The notes under the pieces: generated by a model
What the model saw: the letters and a program-made list of their open reading frames with translations, nothing else
The model's database searches: none
Told to the model about the DNA's origin: nothing
Program-made: the position numbers and the translations under genes
Source of the DNA: an uncultured Subdoligranulum sp.
GTDB lineage: Bacteria; Bacillota; Clostridia; Oscillospirales; Ruminococcaceae
NCBI RefSeq assembly: GCF_963931595.1
Contig: NZ_OZ007030.1
Location: 1,294,481-1,358,480 of the forward strand
DNA: 64,000 nucleotides
Direction: 5' to 3'
Shown: in pieces, positions 43,190-52,995 of the stretch
How the letters are laid out: every line of letters starts with the position of its first letter
How positions within the stretch are numbered: position 1 is the stretch's first letter

Positions 43190-45069
43190 TGGTCATCAGC
43201 ATTGCGTATCTGTTGCTGTTTCTGTTCACAGGGATATTGACCGCCAGACGCATTTTTCCTAATGTGACCGCGGCGCTTCTGCTGCCGCTGGGCAGTGGTT
43301 ACGGCCTGGCGATGCTGGCCGCCTTCCCTGCCCTGCTTGCTCTTCCGTTCGGGTTCGGCCGCCTGGCCGCGGCAGGTGCAGCCCTTCTGGCGCTGGGCGT
43401 ATGTCTCTTTGCACTGTATGGCAGCAGGACATTTCACAACAGGCCGCACGATGCCGACCACGGCGCCATGTGGCTTTGCCTGGCGCCTCTTCTGGTTATG
43501 ACCTTCTATCTGCTGCACACCCACATCCTGCACGCGGTGGACGGAACACTGCACACCGGGCAAAGCTGCTACGGCGACCTGCCCATGCATCTGGGCTTTA
43601 TTGAATACATTGCGCAAAGCGGACAGTTCCCGCCGGTCTATCCCCTGCTGGGTGGCGACCATCGGTTCGGGTATCCCTTTTTGTGCGAAACAGTCTCCAG
43701 CATTTTCCGTGTTCTGGGGGCAGACCGCCGCACCGCCTACATGCTGCCCATGATTCCTGTCGTGTTCACGGTATTCGGCATGTTCTGGCAGCTGGCCCGC
43801 CGGGTCCTGGGCAGCGTGGCCAAGGCAAGCCTTGCCTTCTATCTGTTTTTTCTGGGCAGCGGATTTGGTTTTTTCTATTTTCTGGACAGCCCGGAACATT
43901 TCCAGAGCATTTTCACTGGCTTTTACACAACACCCACCAACTACACCGTCGAGAATATTGTATGGGTCAATCCCATCGTGGACCTGATGATCCCCCAGCG
44001 CGCCACTCTCTTCGGGTGGTCTCTGTTGCTGCCGGCGCTCTATCTCTTGTGGCGCTTCTGCTACGAGGAGGAACGCCGTTTGTGGTTGCCGCTGGCTCTT
44101 CTGGTTTTGCCCCTGCCCCTCATGCACACCCACAGCGCCCTGGCACTGGTATTGCTGTGCCTAGTAGGCGGCCTATACACACTGCGCCGCTCGGGGCACT
44201 CCCGCGCAGTGCTTCTCCCCTGGGCCGGACTGGCTGCGATATGCGGCATTGCCTGGCTGGTGCAGATGCTCCCCACCGTGCTGGCGCAAAGTGTGGACGG
44301 GCAGAATATGCTGCGCTTGCACTTCAACTGGGTGAACAATGCCGGGGATGGAACGCTCAAAGACAATTACTTCTGGTTCTATATCAAAAACATCGGTATT
44401 GTCTATCTGTTCCTGATTCCTGCCTGGCTGCACGCTTCCCATAAACAGCGCTGGCTGTATGGCGGCGGGTTGCTCATCTGGGCGCTGGCGGAAGTTGTGG
44501 TCTTCCAGCCCAATACCTACGACAACAACAAACTCCTGTATGTGTGGCACATGCTGGGCTGTATGCTGGTGGCGCAATTCTTCGTGGATCTGTTCGCCCG
44601 TATACGCCGTATTCCCGTCCGTGGTGCAGCAGCATGCATCCTTTGTTTTCTGGGCATGTTCGGCAGTGTGCTCACCGTAGGCAGGGAAATCGTCAGCGAC
44701 TACCAGCACTGGAGTGCTGACGAAATTGCACTGGCAGAGTTTGTATCCCGGAATGCCGCACCGGACGCCCTGTTCCTGACCAGTGATCGACACACCACCC
44801 CGGTGTTCGCCCTGGCCGGCAGGCGTATCCTGTGCGGTTCCGGCAGTTATGTCTACTATCACGGCATGGACTATGCTGATGAATACCAGGCCATGCGCAT
44901 ATTATATGAAAACCCCGATGAGAGCACGCTGGCCGCCTGGGGCATTGGCTATGTCGTCTTTGACGCATCCACGGCCTCCGAATTTGCCACCCGGGAAGAC
45001 TGGTATGCCGCCCGTTATCCCCTCTGGTACCAGAACGACAGCTGCCGCGTCTATCAAATTTCTTCCTAG
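43186..45069 (+). CDS. Multi-pass membrane protein, GT-C glycosyltransferase-like
   Basis: 627 residues with about 11-13 membrane helices. A large soluble loop after the early helices contains YGDLPMHLGFIEYIAQSGQF, where an acidic pair after a helix is reminiscent of lipid-linked GT-C enzymes. The last ~100 residues form a soluble domain (EIALAEFVSRNAAPDALFLT, then GIGYVVFDASTASEFA) as in PMT/ArnT-like proteins. The exact family is not certain. It is translationally coupled to the radical SAM gene by 4 bases with GGAGGGG upstream. Confidence 0.7.
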   Translation: MMVISIAYLLLFLFTGILTARRIFPNVTAALLLPLGSGYGLAMLAAFPALLALPFGFGRLAAAGAALLALGVCLFALYGSRTFHNRPHDADHGAMWLCLAPLLVMTFYLLHTHILHAVDGTLHTGQSCYGDLPMHLGFIEYIAQSGQFPPVYPLLGGDHRFGYPFLCETVSSIFRVLGADRRTAYMLPMIPVVFTVFGMFWQLARRVLGSVAKASLAFYLFFLGSGFGFFYFLDSPEHFQSIFTGFYTTPTNYTVENIVWVNPIVDLMIPQRATLFGWSLLLPALYLLWRFCYEEERRLWLPLALLVLPLPLMHTHSALALVLLCLVGGLYTLRRSGHSRAVLLPWAGLAAICGIAWLVQMLPTVLAQSVDGQNMLRLHFNWVNNAGDGTLKDNYFWFYIKNIGIVYLFLIPAWLHASHKQRWLYGGGLLIWALAEVVVFQPNTYDNNKLLYVWHMLGCMLVAQFFVDLFARIRRIPVRGAAACILCFLGMFGSVLTVGREIVSDYQHWSADEIALAEFVSRNAAPDALFLTSDRHTTPVFALAGRRILCGSGSYVYYHGMDYADEYQAMRILYENPDESTLAAWGIGYVVFDASTASEFATREDWYAARYPLWYQNDSCRVYQISS

Positions 45070-45071
45070 CA

Positions 45072-45122
45072 CCTTTCCCTCTCCCTGCCGCATAATATGC
45101 AGCAAAGGGAGGGGGCTTTTTT
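45072..45122 (+). terminator. Hairpin that is terminator-like and contains the GH25 ribosome site
   Basis: CCCTCTCCCTGC pairs with GCAAAGGGAGGGGG (one bulge) around a TATGC-rich loop and is followed by CTTTTTT and then directly by the ATG at 45123. The 3' arm is also the only Shine-Dalgarno sequence (GGGAGGGG). Confidence 0.6.
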
Positions 45123-45995
45123 ATGGCTGTGTTTCAGAACGGCATTGACGTTTCCCGTTATCAGGGCAATGTCAACTGGTCCAAAGTGGCCGCTGCCGGA
45201 AAAGATTTTGCGATTGTGCGTCTCGGTTCCAGCAACAGCGGCGGTCTGTATGTGGACCCCTATTTTCTGCAGAATGTCAACGGCGCCCACGCGGCCGGTC
45301 TGCGTGTTGGTGCCTACTATTATACCTATGCCCGTACCCAAAGCGCCGTGGCGAATGAACTATCACTTTTCATGAACGCGCTGCAGGGGCTGCAGCTGGA
45401 GTACCCCGTCTTCGTGGACGTGGAGGATTCCAGCCTGACCAGCCTGGGCCGCACCCAGCTGACCAGCCTGGTGCGTTACGCCATGGATATCCTGTACCAG
45501 CGCAAATGGTACGCCGGCTGGTACAGCTATACCAATTATATAAACAACTACCTCAATGCCGCAGAACTCAGCGCCTACCCCCTGTGGGTTGCCGACTACC
45601 GCTCCACGCTGGGCTACAGCGGCCCTTATGCCATGTGGCAGTATTCCGGCAGCGGCACGGTAAACGGCATTTCCGGCGCCTGCGACCTCAACCGAAGCTA
45701 CCGGGATTTCCTGCCCGTCATTCAGTCCGGCGGATACAACAACTACGGCCCCACCGGTCCTCTGATGCAGAATGTCAGCGGATATACGCTGGTCGTTTTC
45801 AATGCACGCACCGAATACTTCTATACCCCCAATTTCAACGACGTGGTCGGGTATCTGCCTCTGGGCCGCTACAATGTCACCCAGCGCAGCACACAAAAGT
45901 ACAACGGCTATGACTGGGTGATCTTCGACTACAACGGAGGCTCCTACTGGACAGCCGTGCTGGGTGATCGGAACCGTCTGGAGAGAACCGGTTGA
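45123..45995 (+). CDS. GH25 (lysozyme-like) muramidase with C-terminal extension
   Basis: 290 residues. The GH25 barrel (1-~200) is marked by QNGIDVSRYQGNVNWSKV, YPVFVDVEDSSLTSLG (catalytic acid region) and PLWVADYRSTLGYSGPYAMW. The remaining ~85 residues are a Tyr/Asn-rich domain of unknown type. No signal peptide is visible, so export is unexplained (prophage remnant or non-classical). It is distinct from the prophage endolysin at 54168-55094. Confidence 0.85.
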   Translation: MAVFQNGIDVSRYQGNVNWSKVAAAGKDFAIVRLGSSNSGGLYVDPYFLQNVNGAHAAGLRVGAYYYTYARTQSAVANELSLFMNALQGLQLEYPVFVDVEDSSLTSLGRTQLTSLVRYAMDILYQRKWYAGWYSYTNYINNYLNAAELSAYPLWVADYRSTLGYSGPYAMWQYSGSGTVNGISGACDLNRSYRDFLPVIQSGGYNNYGPTGPLMQNVSGYTLVVFNARTEYFYTPNFNDVVGYLPLGRYNVTQRSTQKYNGYDWVIFDYNGGSYWTAVLGDRNRLERTG

Positions 45996-46012
45996 CACAT
46001 CGATAAAGCCCC

Positions 46013-46042
46013 TTGTGTAACAACCGTAGGTTGTGTTATAAT
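46013..46042 (+). promoter_or_regulatory. parE promoter with internal palindrome
   Basis: TTGTGT (46013-46018), 18 bases, extended -10 TGTTATAAT (46034-46042). ACAACC-GTA-GGTTGT (46020-46034) is a perfect palindrome inside the spacer, a candidate repressor site. A second possible -35 (TTGACA) follows at 46055. Confidence 0.5.
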
Positions 46043-46141
46043 GGTATTGCTTATTTGACAAAGCTTTCCAATTTGTGGTTTAATAATTTTATATGCGCAA
46101 AATACAGTTACGTGTTATGTTACCGCAGGGGGATCCAACGC

Positions 46142-48121
46142 ATGGCAAAAAAACAACAGGAATACGGCAATGACAGCATCCGTCAGTTGAAAGGTGCCGA
46201 CCGTGTGCGCAAGCGCCCGGCCGTCATCTTTGGTTCTGACGGCGTGGAAGGCTGCGCCCATTCCATTTTTGAAATCATTTCCAACTCCATCGACGAAGCG
46301 CGCGACGGCTACGGCAACCGCATCAATGTGACGCTGTTTCCCGACCACGTGGTGGAAGTCGAAGACTTCGGCCGCGGCATCCCGGTGGATTACAACAAGG
46401 CCGAGCAGCGCTGGAACTGGGATCTTGTTTTCTGTGAACTGTACGCCGGCGGCAAGTACGCCGAAGGCGGCGGCAACTATGACTTCAGCCTGGGCCTGAA
46501 TGGTCTGGGCCTTTGTGCCACCCAGTATGCCAGTGAATGGATGACCGCCGATATCTACCGCGACGGGTTCCACTATCACCTGGACTTCAAAAAGGGCGAA
46601 AACGTGGGCGGGCTTCAGAAAGAGGAATACAAGGGCCGGCGCACCGGTTCGGTCATCCGCTGGAAGCCCGATACTGAAGTTTTCACCGACATTGCTGTGC
46701 CGGCCGAAACGTTTCAGGACATGCTGCGTCGTCAGGCCGTCGTCAACGATGGTGTCACCCTTGTGTTCACCGACAAGACCGGCAAAGAAGTCCAGAAGTA
46801 TGAGTATCTCTACGAGCACGGCATCACCGACTATGCCAATGAGATTGTGGGCGACAAGGGCCTGACCCCGGTACACTTCTGTTCCGGCTCCGCCACCGGC
46901 CGTGACCGTGCCGATCAGCCGGAATACCAGGTCAAGATGAATGTGGCCTTTGCCTTCTCCAACACCGTGCAGGCACTGGAATACTACCACAACTCCAGCT
47001 GGCTGGAGCACGGCGGCAGCCCTGACCGGGCTGTGCGCAGCGCCTTCGTCAGCCAGATCAATGCCTGGCTGAAAAGCAAGGGGCTTTACAAGAAAAACGA
47101 GAGTGCCATCACCTTCTCCGACGTGCAGGATTGCCTGGTGCTGGTTTCCTCCAGCTTCTCCACCCGGACCAGCTACGAGAACCAGACCAAAAAGGCCATC
47201 ACCAACAAGTTTGTGGCCCAGGCCATGACCGAATTTCTCAAACACCAGCTGGAAGTCTATTTCATCGAGCATCCCGACGAGGCCGAAAAAGCCTGCAAGC
47301 AGGTCCTCATCAACAAGCAGAGCCGGGAGCACGCCGAAAAGGCCCGCATCACCATCAAGAAGACGATGACCCAGCAGATGGACCTGGCCAACCGGGTGCA
47401 GAAGTTTGTGGACTGCCGCACCAAGGACGCCTCCCGCCGTGAGCTGTACATCGTGGAGGGCGATTCGGCCATGGGCGCCGTCAAGCAGAGCCGGGATTCC
47501 GAATTCCAGGCCATCATGCCCATCCGCGGCAAGATTCTGAACTGTCTGAAGGCCGACTATGCCCGCATCTTCAAGTCCGATATCATCACCGACCTGATCC
47601 GCGTCATGGGCTGCGGCGTGGAACTGGGCGGCAGCCACAACAAGGATCTGGCCAGCTTCAATCTGGACAATCTTCGGTTCAACAAGGTCGTGATCTGTAC
47701 CGATGCCGATGTGGACGGTTACCAGATCCGCACGCTGGTACTGACCATGCTCTACCGGCTGACGCCCACCCTGATCAATAAGGGCTATGTCTATATTGCG
47801 GAGTCGCCTCTGTACGAGATCAACACCAAAAACAAAACCTACTTTGCCTATACCGAGCCGGAAAAGGCCGATATTCTGCGCCGCATCGAGGGCGAAAAGT
47901 ATACGATCCAGCGCTCCAAAGGTCTGGGCGAGAACGATCCCGAAATGATGTGGCTGACCACCATGAGCCCGGAGAGCCGCCGCCTGATCAAGGTGCTGCC
48001 TACCGACGCGGAGCGCACCGCGCAGGTCTTTGACCTGCTGCTGGGAGACAATCTCCAGGGCCGCAAAGAACATATTGCCGAGCATGGCGCCGAATACCTG
48101 GACGATCTGGATGTAAGCTGA
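46142..48121 (+). CDS. parE: Type IIA topoisomerase subunit B (ParE/GyrB-like)
   Basis: 659 residues. GHKL ATPase (EIISNSIDEARDGYGN, VEDFGRGIPVDYNKAE, FSLGLNGLGLCATQYASEW), transducer, and a Toprim domain with LYIVEGDSAMGAVKQSRD and CTDADVDGYQIRTL. The start at 46142 has GGGGG upstream. A second gyrB is expected elsewhere in the genome, so this pair is called topoisomerase IV-like, but gyrase cannot be excluded. Confidence 0.88.
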   Translation: MAKKQQEYGNDSIRQLKGADRVRKRPAVIFGSDGVEGCAHSIFEIISNSIDEARDGYGNRINVTLFPDHVVEVEDFGRGIPVDYNKAEQRWNWDLVFCELYAGGKYAEGGGNYDFSLGLNGLGLCATQYASEWMTADIYRDGFHYHLDFKKGENVGGLQKEEYKGRRTGSVIRWKPDTEVFTDIAVPAETFQDMLRRQAVVNDGVTLVFTDKTGKEVQKYEYLYEHGITDYANEIVGDKGLTPVHFCSGSATGRDRADQPEYQVKMNVAFAFSNTVQALEYYHNSSWLEHGGSPDRAVRSAFVSQINAWLKSKGLYKKNESAITFSDVQDCLVLVSSSFSTRTSYENQTKKAITNKFVAQAMTEFLKHQLEVYFIEHPDEAEKACKQVLINKQSREHAEKARITIKKTMTQQMDLANRVQKFVDCRTKDASRRELYIVEGDSAMGAVKQSRDSEFQAIMPIRGKILNCLKADYARIFKSDIITDLIRVMGCGVELGGSHNKDLASFNLDNLRFNKVVICTDADVDGYQIRTLVLTMLYRLTPTLINKGYVYIAESPLYEINTKNKTYFAYTEPEKADILRRIEGEKYTIQRSKGLGENDPEMMWLTTMSPESRRLIKVLPTDAERTAQVFDLLLGDNLQGRKEHIAEHGAEYLDDLDVS

Positions 48122-48134
48122 TACGAGGAACACT

Positions 48135-50378
48135 ATGGCAAAAAAACGCGAAAAGAAAATCACACCGGCGCGCCCCCAGCTTGGCGACAATGTGGAGATT
48201 CTCTCGGCCGGTGAAATTATCGAGAGCCCCATTACGGAAACGCTGGAAACCAACTACATGCCCTATGCGATGAGTGTCATCGTCTCCCGCGCGCTGCCCG
48301 AGATCGACGGTTTCAAGCCGGCTCACCGCAAACTGCTCTACACCATGTATGAGATGGGCCTGCTGAAGGGCGCCCGCACCAAGAGTGCCAACATCGTAGG
48401 CAGCACCATGCATCTGAACCCCCACGGTGACGCTGCCATCTATGACACCATGGTGCGCATGGGCCGTTCCAACGAGAGCCTGCTGGTCCCCTTCGTGGAT
48501 TCCAAGGGTAACTTCGGCAAGGCCTACAGCCGCGACATGGCCTACGCAGCCGCCCGTTATACCGAAGCGAAGCTGGAGCCTGTCTGCGAGGAGCTGTTCC
48601 GGGACATCGACAAAGATACCGTGGATTTTGTGCCCAACTATGACGGCACCACCACCGAACCCACGCTGCTGCCGGTCACCTTCCCCACCATTCTGGCCAA
48701 CAACACGCTGGGCATCGCCGTGGGCATGGCGTCCAACATCTGCTCCTTCAATCTGGAAGAGCTCTGCAACGCCACCATAGCCCTGATGAAGGACGACAAG
48801 GCAGACCTCAGGGAGATCATCCCCGCTCCCGATTTTGTGGGCGGCGGCACAATCCTGTATGACGCCGCCGAGATGGAAAATGTGCTGGAAAACGGCCGCG
48901 GCAGTGTGCGGGTCCGGGCCCAGTGGAGTTATGACAAAGCCAACAACTGCATTGATGTCACCCATATTCCCCCCACCACCACGGTGGAGGCCATCATGGA
49001 CAAGATCACCGAGCTGGTCAAGCTGGGCAAGATCCGGGAGATCAGCGACATGCGGGATGAGACCGATCTGAACGGTCTGAAACTGACCATCGACCTCAAG
49101 CGCGGGCAGGATCCCGACAAGCTGATGGCCCGCCTGTTCAAAGCCACACCGCTGGAGGACAGCTTTGCCTGCAACTTCAACGTCCTGATCGCTGGCCAGC
49201 CCAAGGTGCTGGGTGTGCGGGATATTTTGCTGGAATGGATCGCCTTCCGCGCCGAATGCGTGCGGCGCCGCACCTACTACGATCTGCAGGGCAAGCAGAA
49301 GCGTCTGCATCTGCTGCGCGGCCTGGAAGCCATCTTGCTGGACATCGACAAGGCCATTGAAATCGTGCGCAACACCGCGGAGGAAGCGGAAGTTGTGCCG
49401 AACCTGATGATCGGTTTCGGCATCGACGAGGTGCAGGCGGAATATGTGGCCGAGATCAAGCTGCGTCATCTGAACCGGGAGTACATCCTCAAGCGCACGG
49501 CGGAAATCGAGGAGCTGGAAGCGGCCATCGAGGATCTGCAGGATGTGCTGAAGCGTCCGGCGCGTATCAACAAAATCATCATGAACGAGCTGGCCGACGT
49601 TGCCAAGAAATACGGCAAGCCGCGCCGCTGTGAGATTCTGTACGAAGTCCCCGTCAGCGAGGCCGAGGAGCCCAAGGAGCAGATTCCCGACTACCCGGTG
49701 CACCTGTTCTTCACCCGGGACGGCTACTTCAAAAAAATCACACCGCAAAGCCTGCGCATGAGCGGCGACCAGAAGCTGAAAGACGGGGACGAGGTGCTCT
49801 TCACCTGCGAGAGCACCAACACGGTGGAGTTGCTCTTCTTCACCAATCATCACCAGGTGTACAAGTCCCACGCCTATGACTTTGCCGACAGCAAAGCCAG
49901 CGTACTGGGTGACTACGTCGCCTCCTCCCTGGGTATGGAGGAGGGCGAAGTGCCCCTGTACATGGTGGTCACGCCGGACTACAAGGGCTGGATGCTCTTC
50001 TTCTTCCAGAACGGCAAGTGTGCCAAGGTGCCGCTGAGCAGCTACGAGACCAAACAGAACCGCCGCAAACTGCTGAAAGCCTACAGCGATAAGGCGGAGC
50101 TGGCCTGCATGCGGTATCTGCCCGAGGAGACGGAACTGGCAATCTTTACCACCAACAACCGACTGCTGTTGGCCGGCAGTGCCCTGATTCCCGAGAAAGC
50201 CACCCGCGACACCGCCGGCGTCAATGTGGTGTCGCTCAAAAAGAACGCCCGCATTGCCCGGGTCACCCTGGCCGAAGGACTGGAGCTGGCCGAAGCCCAT
50301 CGGTATCGCGTGCGCACCCTGCCCGCCGCCGGCGCCATCCTGCGTGCCGACGACAGTGTGGAGCAGTTGACCCTGTAA
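48135..50378 (+). CDS. parC: Type IIA topoisomerase subunit A (ParC/GyrA-like)
   Basis: 747 residues. The breakage-reunion domain begins ETNYMPYAMSVIVSRALPE and has MYEMGLLKGARTKSANIVG, HLNPHGDAAIYDTMVRM and AAARYTEAKLEP with the catalytic Tyr. A coiled-coil gate and a C-terminal domain follow. Thirteen bases separate it from subunit B. The C-terminal part lacks an obvious GyrA box, which favours ParC. Confidence 0.88.
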   Translation: MAKKREKKITPARPQLGDNVEILSAGEIIESPITETLETNYMPYAMSVIVSRALPEIDGFKPAHRKLLYTMYEMGLLKGARTKSANIVGSTMHLNPHGDAAIYDTMVRMGRSNESLLVPFVDSKGNFGKAYSRDMAYAAARYTEAKLEPVCEELFRDIDKDTVDFVPNYDGTTTEPTLLPVTFPTILANNTLGIAVGMASNICSFNLEELCNATIALMKDDKADLREIIPAPDFVGGGTILYDAAEMENVLENGRGSVRVRAQWSYDKANNCIDVTHIPPTTTVEAIMDKITELVKLGKIREISDMRDETDLNGLKLTIDLKRGQDPDKLMARLFKATPLEDSFACNFNVLIAGQPKVLGVRDILLEWIAFRAECVRRRTYYDLQGKQKRLHLLRGLEAILLDIDKAIEIVRNTAEEAEVVPNLMIGFGIDEVQAEYVAEIKLRHLNREYILKRTAEIEELEAAIEDLQDVLKRPARINKIIMNELADVAKKYGKPRRCEILYEVPVSEAEEPKEQIPDYPVHLFFTRDGYFKKITPQSLRMSGDQKLKDGDEVLFTCESTNTVELLFFTNHHQVYKSHAYDFADSKASVLGDYVASSLGMEEGEVPLYMVVTPDYKGWMLFFFQNGKCAKVPLSSYETKQNRRKLLKAYSDKAELACMRYLPEETELAIFTTNNRLLLAGSALIPEKATRDTAGVNVVSLKKNARIARVTLAEGLELAEAHRYRVRTLPAAGAILRADDSVEQLTL

Positions 50379-50383
50379 TTTCT

Positions 50384-50450
50384 ATAACACGAAAAGCCCC
50401 CGCGGGGTTCAGGTACTTTCTGAACGTCCGCGAGGGCTTATTTTTGTTAT
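50384..50450. terminator. Bidirectional terminator between parC and pgm
   Basis: AAGCCCCCGCGGGGTTCAG pairs with CTGAACGTCCGCGAGGGCTT (two mismatches) and outer arms ATAACA / TGTTAT extend it. It is T-rich on both sides, between convergent genes. Confidence 0.8.
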
Positions 50451-50460
50451 AGAAGGAAGA

Positions 50461-52143
50461 TCAGGCCAGCAGCGGCTTGCAGGCGGCGGCCAGCTTGTCT
50501 TTCTGGGCCTGGGCCTCAGCCAGATCCTTGCCCTTGGTGGTGAAGTAAGTCTTGATCTTGGGCTCGGTGCCGGAGGGACGCACCACCACCGTGGAACCGC
50601 TCTCCAGCGTATAGATCAGCACGTTGGCGGCGGGCAGCCCGGTCTCTTCAGGCTTCTTGTAGTCCACAACCTTGACCACCTTGTCGCCGTCAAAGTCCTT
50701 CGGCGGGTTGGCGCGCAGCTTGGCCATGATCTCGGCCATCTTGTCCATGCCGGACAGACCCGGGAATTCAAAGCTGTCCACCTTGTTCAGGTAACGGCCG
50801 TACTCGCTGTAGATGCGATCCAGTTCTTCCTTGATGGAGCTGCCCTTGGCACGATAGTAGGCGGCCATCTCGCAGATGAGCATCGAGCCGATGATGGCGT
50901 CCTTGTCGCGCACGTAGGGACCGGCCAGATAACCGTAGCTTTCCTCAAAGCCGAAGATGAAGCGGTCCACCTCACCGGCGGCCTCCAGCTTGGCAATCTG
51001 ATCACCGATCCACTTGAAGCCGGTCAGCACATTGCGGCATTCCACACCATAGTGCTCCGCCACCTTGTCAGCCAGCGGCGTGGAGACGATGGACTTGCAC
51101 ATAACGGCATTCTTGGGCATGGTTCCCTGCTCAATACGGCCGGCGCAGATGTAATCCAGCAGCAGCACGCCCACCTCATTGCCGGACAGCAGCTCATAGC
51201 TGCCATCCTTGCACTTGACGGCAATGCCCACACGGTCGGCATCGGGGTCGGTGGCCAGCATCAGGTCAGCGCCGGACTTTTCGGCCAGCTCCAAACCCAG
51301 ACGCAGCGCCTCGAAAATTTCAGGGTTGGGATACGGGCAGGTCGGGAAGTTGCCGTCCGGGTCCTTCTGTTCGGGCACAATGGTAATGTCGGTGATGCCG
51401 ATGTCCTTCAGAACATGGGTGACAGGCACCAGACCGGAACCGTTCAGCGGGCTGTATACCAGTTTCAGGCCGGCAGTCTTGCAGATGCCGGGACGGATGG
51501 AGCGGGCTTCGATCGCCGCATACAGAGCGTTGATGCAGTCCTCCCCCACATACTCAATGAGGCCCTGCGCCATGCCGTCCTCAAAGGAAACCAGCTTGGC
51601 ACCGGTCAGGATATCGGTCTTCTGGATCTCGGCGTAGACGATATCGGCCGCCTCATCGGTCATCTGGCAGCCGTCCGGGCCGTAGGCCTTATAGCCGTTG
51701 TACTTGGCGGGGTTGTGGCTGGCCGTGACCATAATGCCGGCATTGCAGTGATAATACCGGGTGGCAAAGGAAAGGGCAGGGACAGGCATCAATGCCTTGT
51801 AAATGCGGACCTTGATGCCGTTGGCCGCCAGCACCTGCGCCGCCGTGCGGGCAAACAGGTCGCTCTTGATGCGGCTGTCGTAGCTGATGGCCACCGTCTG
51901 GGTGCCGCCCTGCGTCTTGACCCAGTTGGCAAGACCCTGGGTAGCCTGACGAACCACATAAATATTCATACGGTTGGTTCCGGCGCCGATGACACCGCGC
52001 AGACCCGCCGTGCCGAACTTCAGGGCCACGGCAAAACGATCCTGGATTGCCGCATCGTCCCCCTGGATGCTCTGCAGTTCGGGTTTCAGGTCGGGGTCGT
52101 CCAGATCGGCGGCCAGCCAACGCTCATACATATCCTGATACAT
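50461..52143 (-). CDS. pgcA: Phosphoglucomutase/phosphomannomutase
   Basis: Interconverts hexose-1- and 6-phosphates. 560 residues of the alpha-D-phosphohexomutase family: LKFGTAGLRGVIGAGTNRMN, catalytic phosphoserine loop GIMVTASHNPAKYNGYK, metal loop LATDPDADRVGIA, FGFEESYGYL, and phosphate-binding VRPSGTEPKIK. Length fits the PgcA/PGM2-like subgroup. Gene symbol by similarity only. Confidence 0.92.
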   Translation of the reverse strand: MYQDMYERWLAADLDDPDLKPELQSIQGDDAAIQDRFAVALKFGTAGLRGVIGAGTNRMNIYVVRQATQGLANWVKTQGGTQTVAISYDSRIKSDLFARTAAQVLAANGIKVRIYKALMPVPALSFATRYYHCNAGIMVTASHNPAKYNGYKAYGPDGCQMTDEAADIVYAEIQKTDILTGAKLVSFEDGMAQGLIEYVGEDCINALYAAIEARSIRPGICKTAGLKLVYSPLNGSGLVPVTHVLKDIGITDITIVPEQKDPDGNFPTCPYPNPEIFEALRLGLELAEKSGADLMLATDPDADRVGIAVKCKDGSYELLSGNEVGVLLLDYICAGRIEQGTMPKNAVMCKSIVSTPLADKVAEHYGVECRNVLTGFKWIGDQIAKLEAAGEVDRFIFGFEESYGYLAGPYVRDKDAIIGSMLICEMAAYYRAKGSSIKEELDRIYSEYGRYLNKVDSFEFPGLSGMDKMAEIMAKLRANPPKDFDGDKVVKVVDYKKPEETGLPAANVLIYTLESGSTVVVRPSGTEPKIKTYFTTKGKDLAEAQAQKDKLAAACKPLLA

Positions 52144-52189
52144 AAGTATACACCTACACTTTCCATATAAATGCTATAAGCATATACTA

Positions 52190-52218
52190 AATATAACAAC
52201 TTTAGCCGATGCTGTCAA
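52190..52218 (-). promoter_or_regulatory. pgcA promoter
   Basis: Minus strand TTGACA (52218-52213), 17 bases, TATATT (52195-52190), 47 bases before the ATG. Confidence 0.75.
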
Positions 52219-52259
52219 TGAATTTTTAGTCAAAATAGCCTGTTTACCCGCCGATCCGC

Positions 52260-52288
52260 TTGTGAAATTGGCCAATTCGCGCTATACT
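52260..52288 (+). promoter_or_regulatory. comM promoter
   Basis: TTGTGA (52260-52265), 17 bases, TATACT (52283-52288), 33 bases before the comM ATG. It is divergent from pgcA. Confidence 0.65.
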
Positions 52289-52320
52289 GTTGCTAGATCG
52301 ACAAGATGGGAGGGCCGTGT

Positions 52321-52995
52321 ATGTATGCAAAGGTGACAAGCCTCGGTGTCACAGGCTTGGCCGGATACCTGGTCCAGGTGGAGGCGGATCTGTCCGGAGG
52401 GTTACCTCAGTTCAACCTTGTCGGGCTGCCCGATTCCGCTGTCAAGGAGAGCAGCGAGCGAGTGCGCAGTGCTGTCAAGAATCTTCACTATCCCTGGCCG
52501 GCCAGCCGGATCACCATCAACCTGGCCCCCGCCGATGTGCGGAAAACCGGCCCCGTATATGACCTTCCTGTTTTTATCGGCATTCTGGCAGCCCAGGGAA
52601 AGCTGCCCGTTCCCGGTACGGATTGCGCCTTCCTCGGCGAGCTGGGCCTGGACGGCACACTGCGCCCCGTGACCGGCGTTCTGCCCATGGCCCTGGCAGC
52701 CGTCCGGCAGGGCGTCAAAACATTGTTTCTCCCTGCCGAGAACGCCGCAGAGGCCGCCGTGGCAGAAGGGCTCACCGTCTATCCGGCCCGGAACGCTCAG
52801 CAAGTGGTACAGCACCTGTGCGGTGCGGAACCTCTTTCCGCTGCCAAAGCGGATGGATACGACGAAAACGGCGTCTGGCTGGGACCTGATATGGCCGATG
52901 TGCGCGGACAGAGCGAAGCACGCCGTGCGCTGGAGATCGCCGCGGCCGGCGGGCACAATCTGCTGCTGGTGGGGCCTCCGGGTGCAATGTGTTAA
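52321..52995 (+). pseudogene. comM: comM (YifB-type AAA+ protein), 5' fragment disrupted by prophage
   Basis: ComM is an AAA+ helicase promoting branch migration in natural transformation, usually ~500 residues. Here the N-terminal domain is intact (YAKVTSLGVTGLAGYLVQVE, FNLVGLPDSAVKESSERV) and so is the start of the Mg-chelatase AAA+ domain, but the frame runs LLLVGPPGAMC then stop. The expected Walker A GPPGxGKT is cut after GPPG. The ATG at 52321 follows GGGAGGG. The 3' part of comM should be at the far prophage end. Confidence 0.92.
52978..52990. other. Probable attachment-site junction inside comM
   Basis: The host reading frame is normal through CCTCCGGGTG (GPPG of Walker A) and becomes unrelated afterwards (CAATGTGTTAATAG). 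The crossover core therefore lies in or next to these bases. Its exact length cannot be fixed without the other end. Confidence 0.65.

Noticed and set aside
46115-50300. Long open frames on the minus strand opposite parE and parC (about 700 codons each)
   Set aside because: They are GC-rich shadow frames of the two topoisomerase genes. They lack family motifs and ribosome sites, while the plus strand carries clear catalytic motifs.
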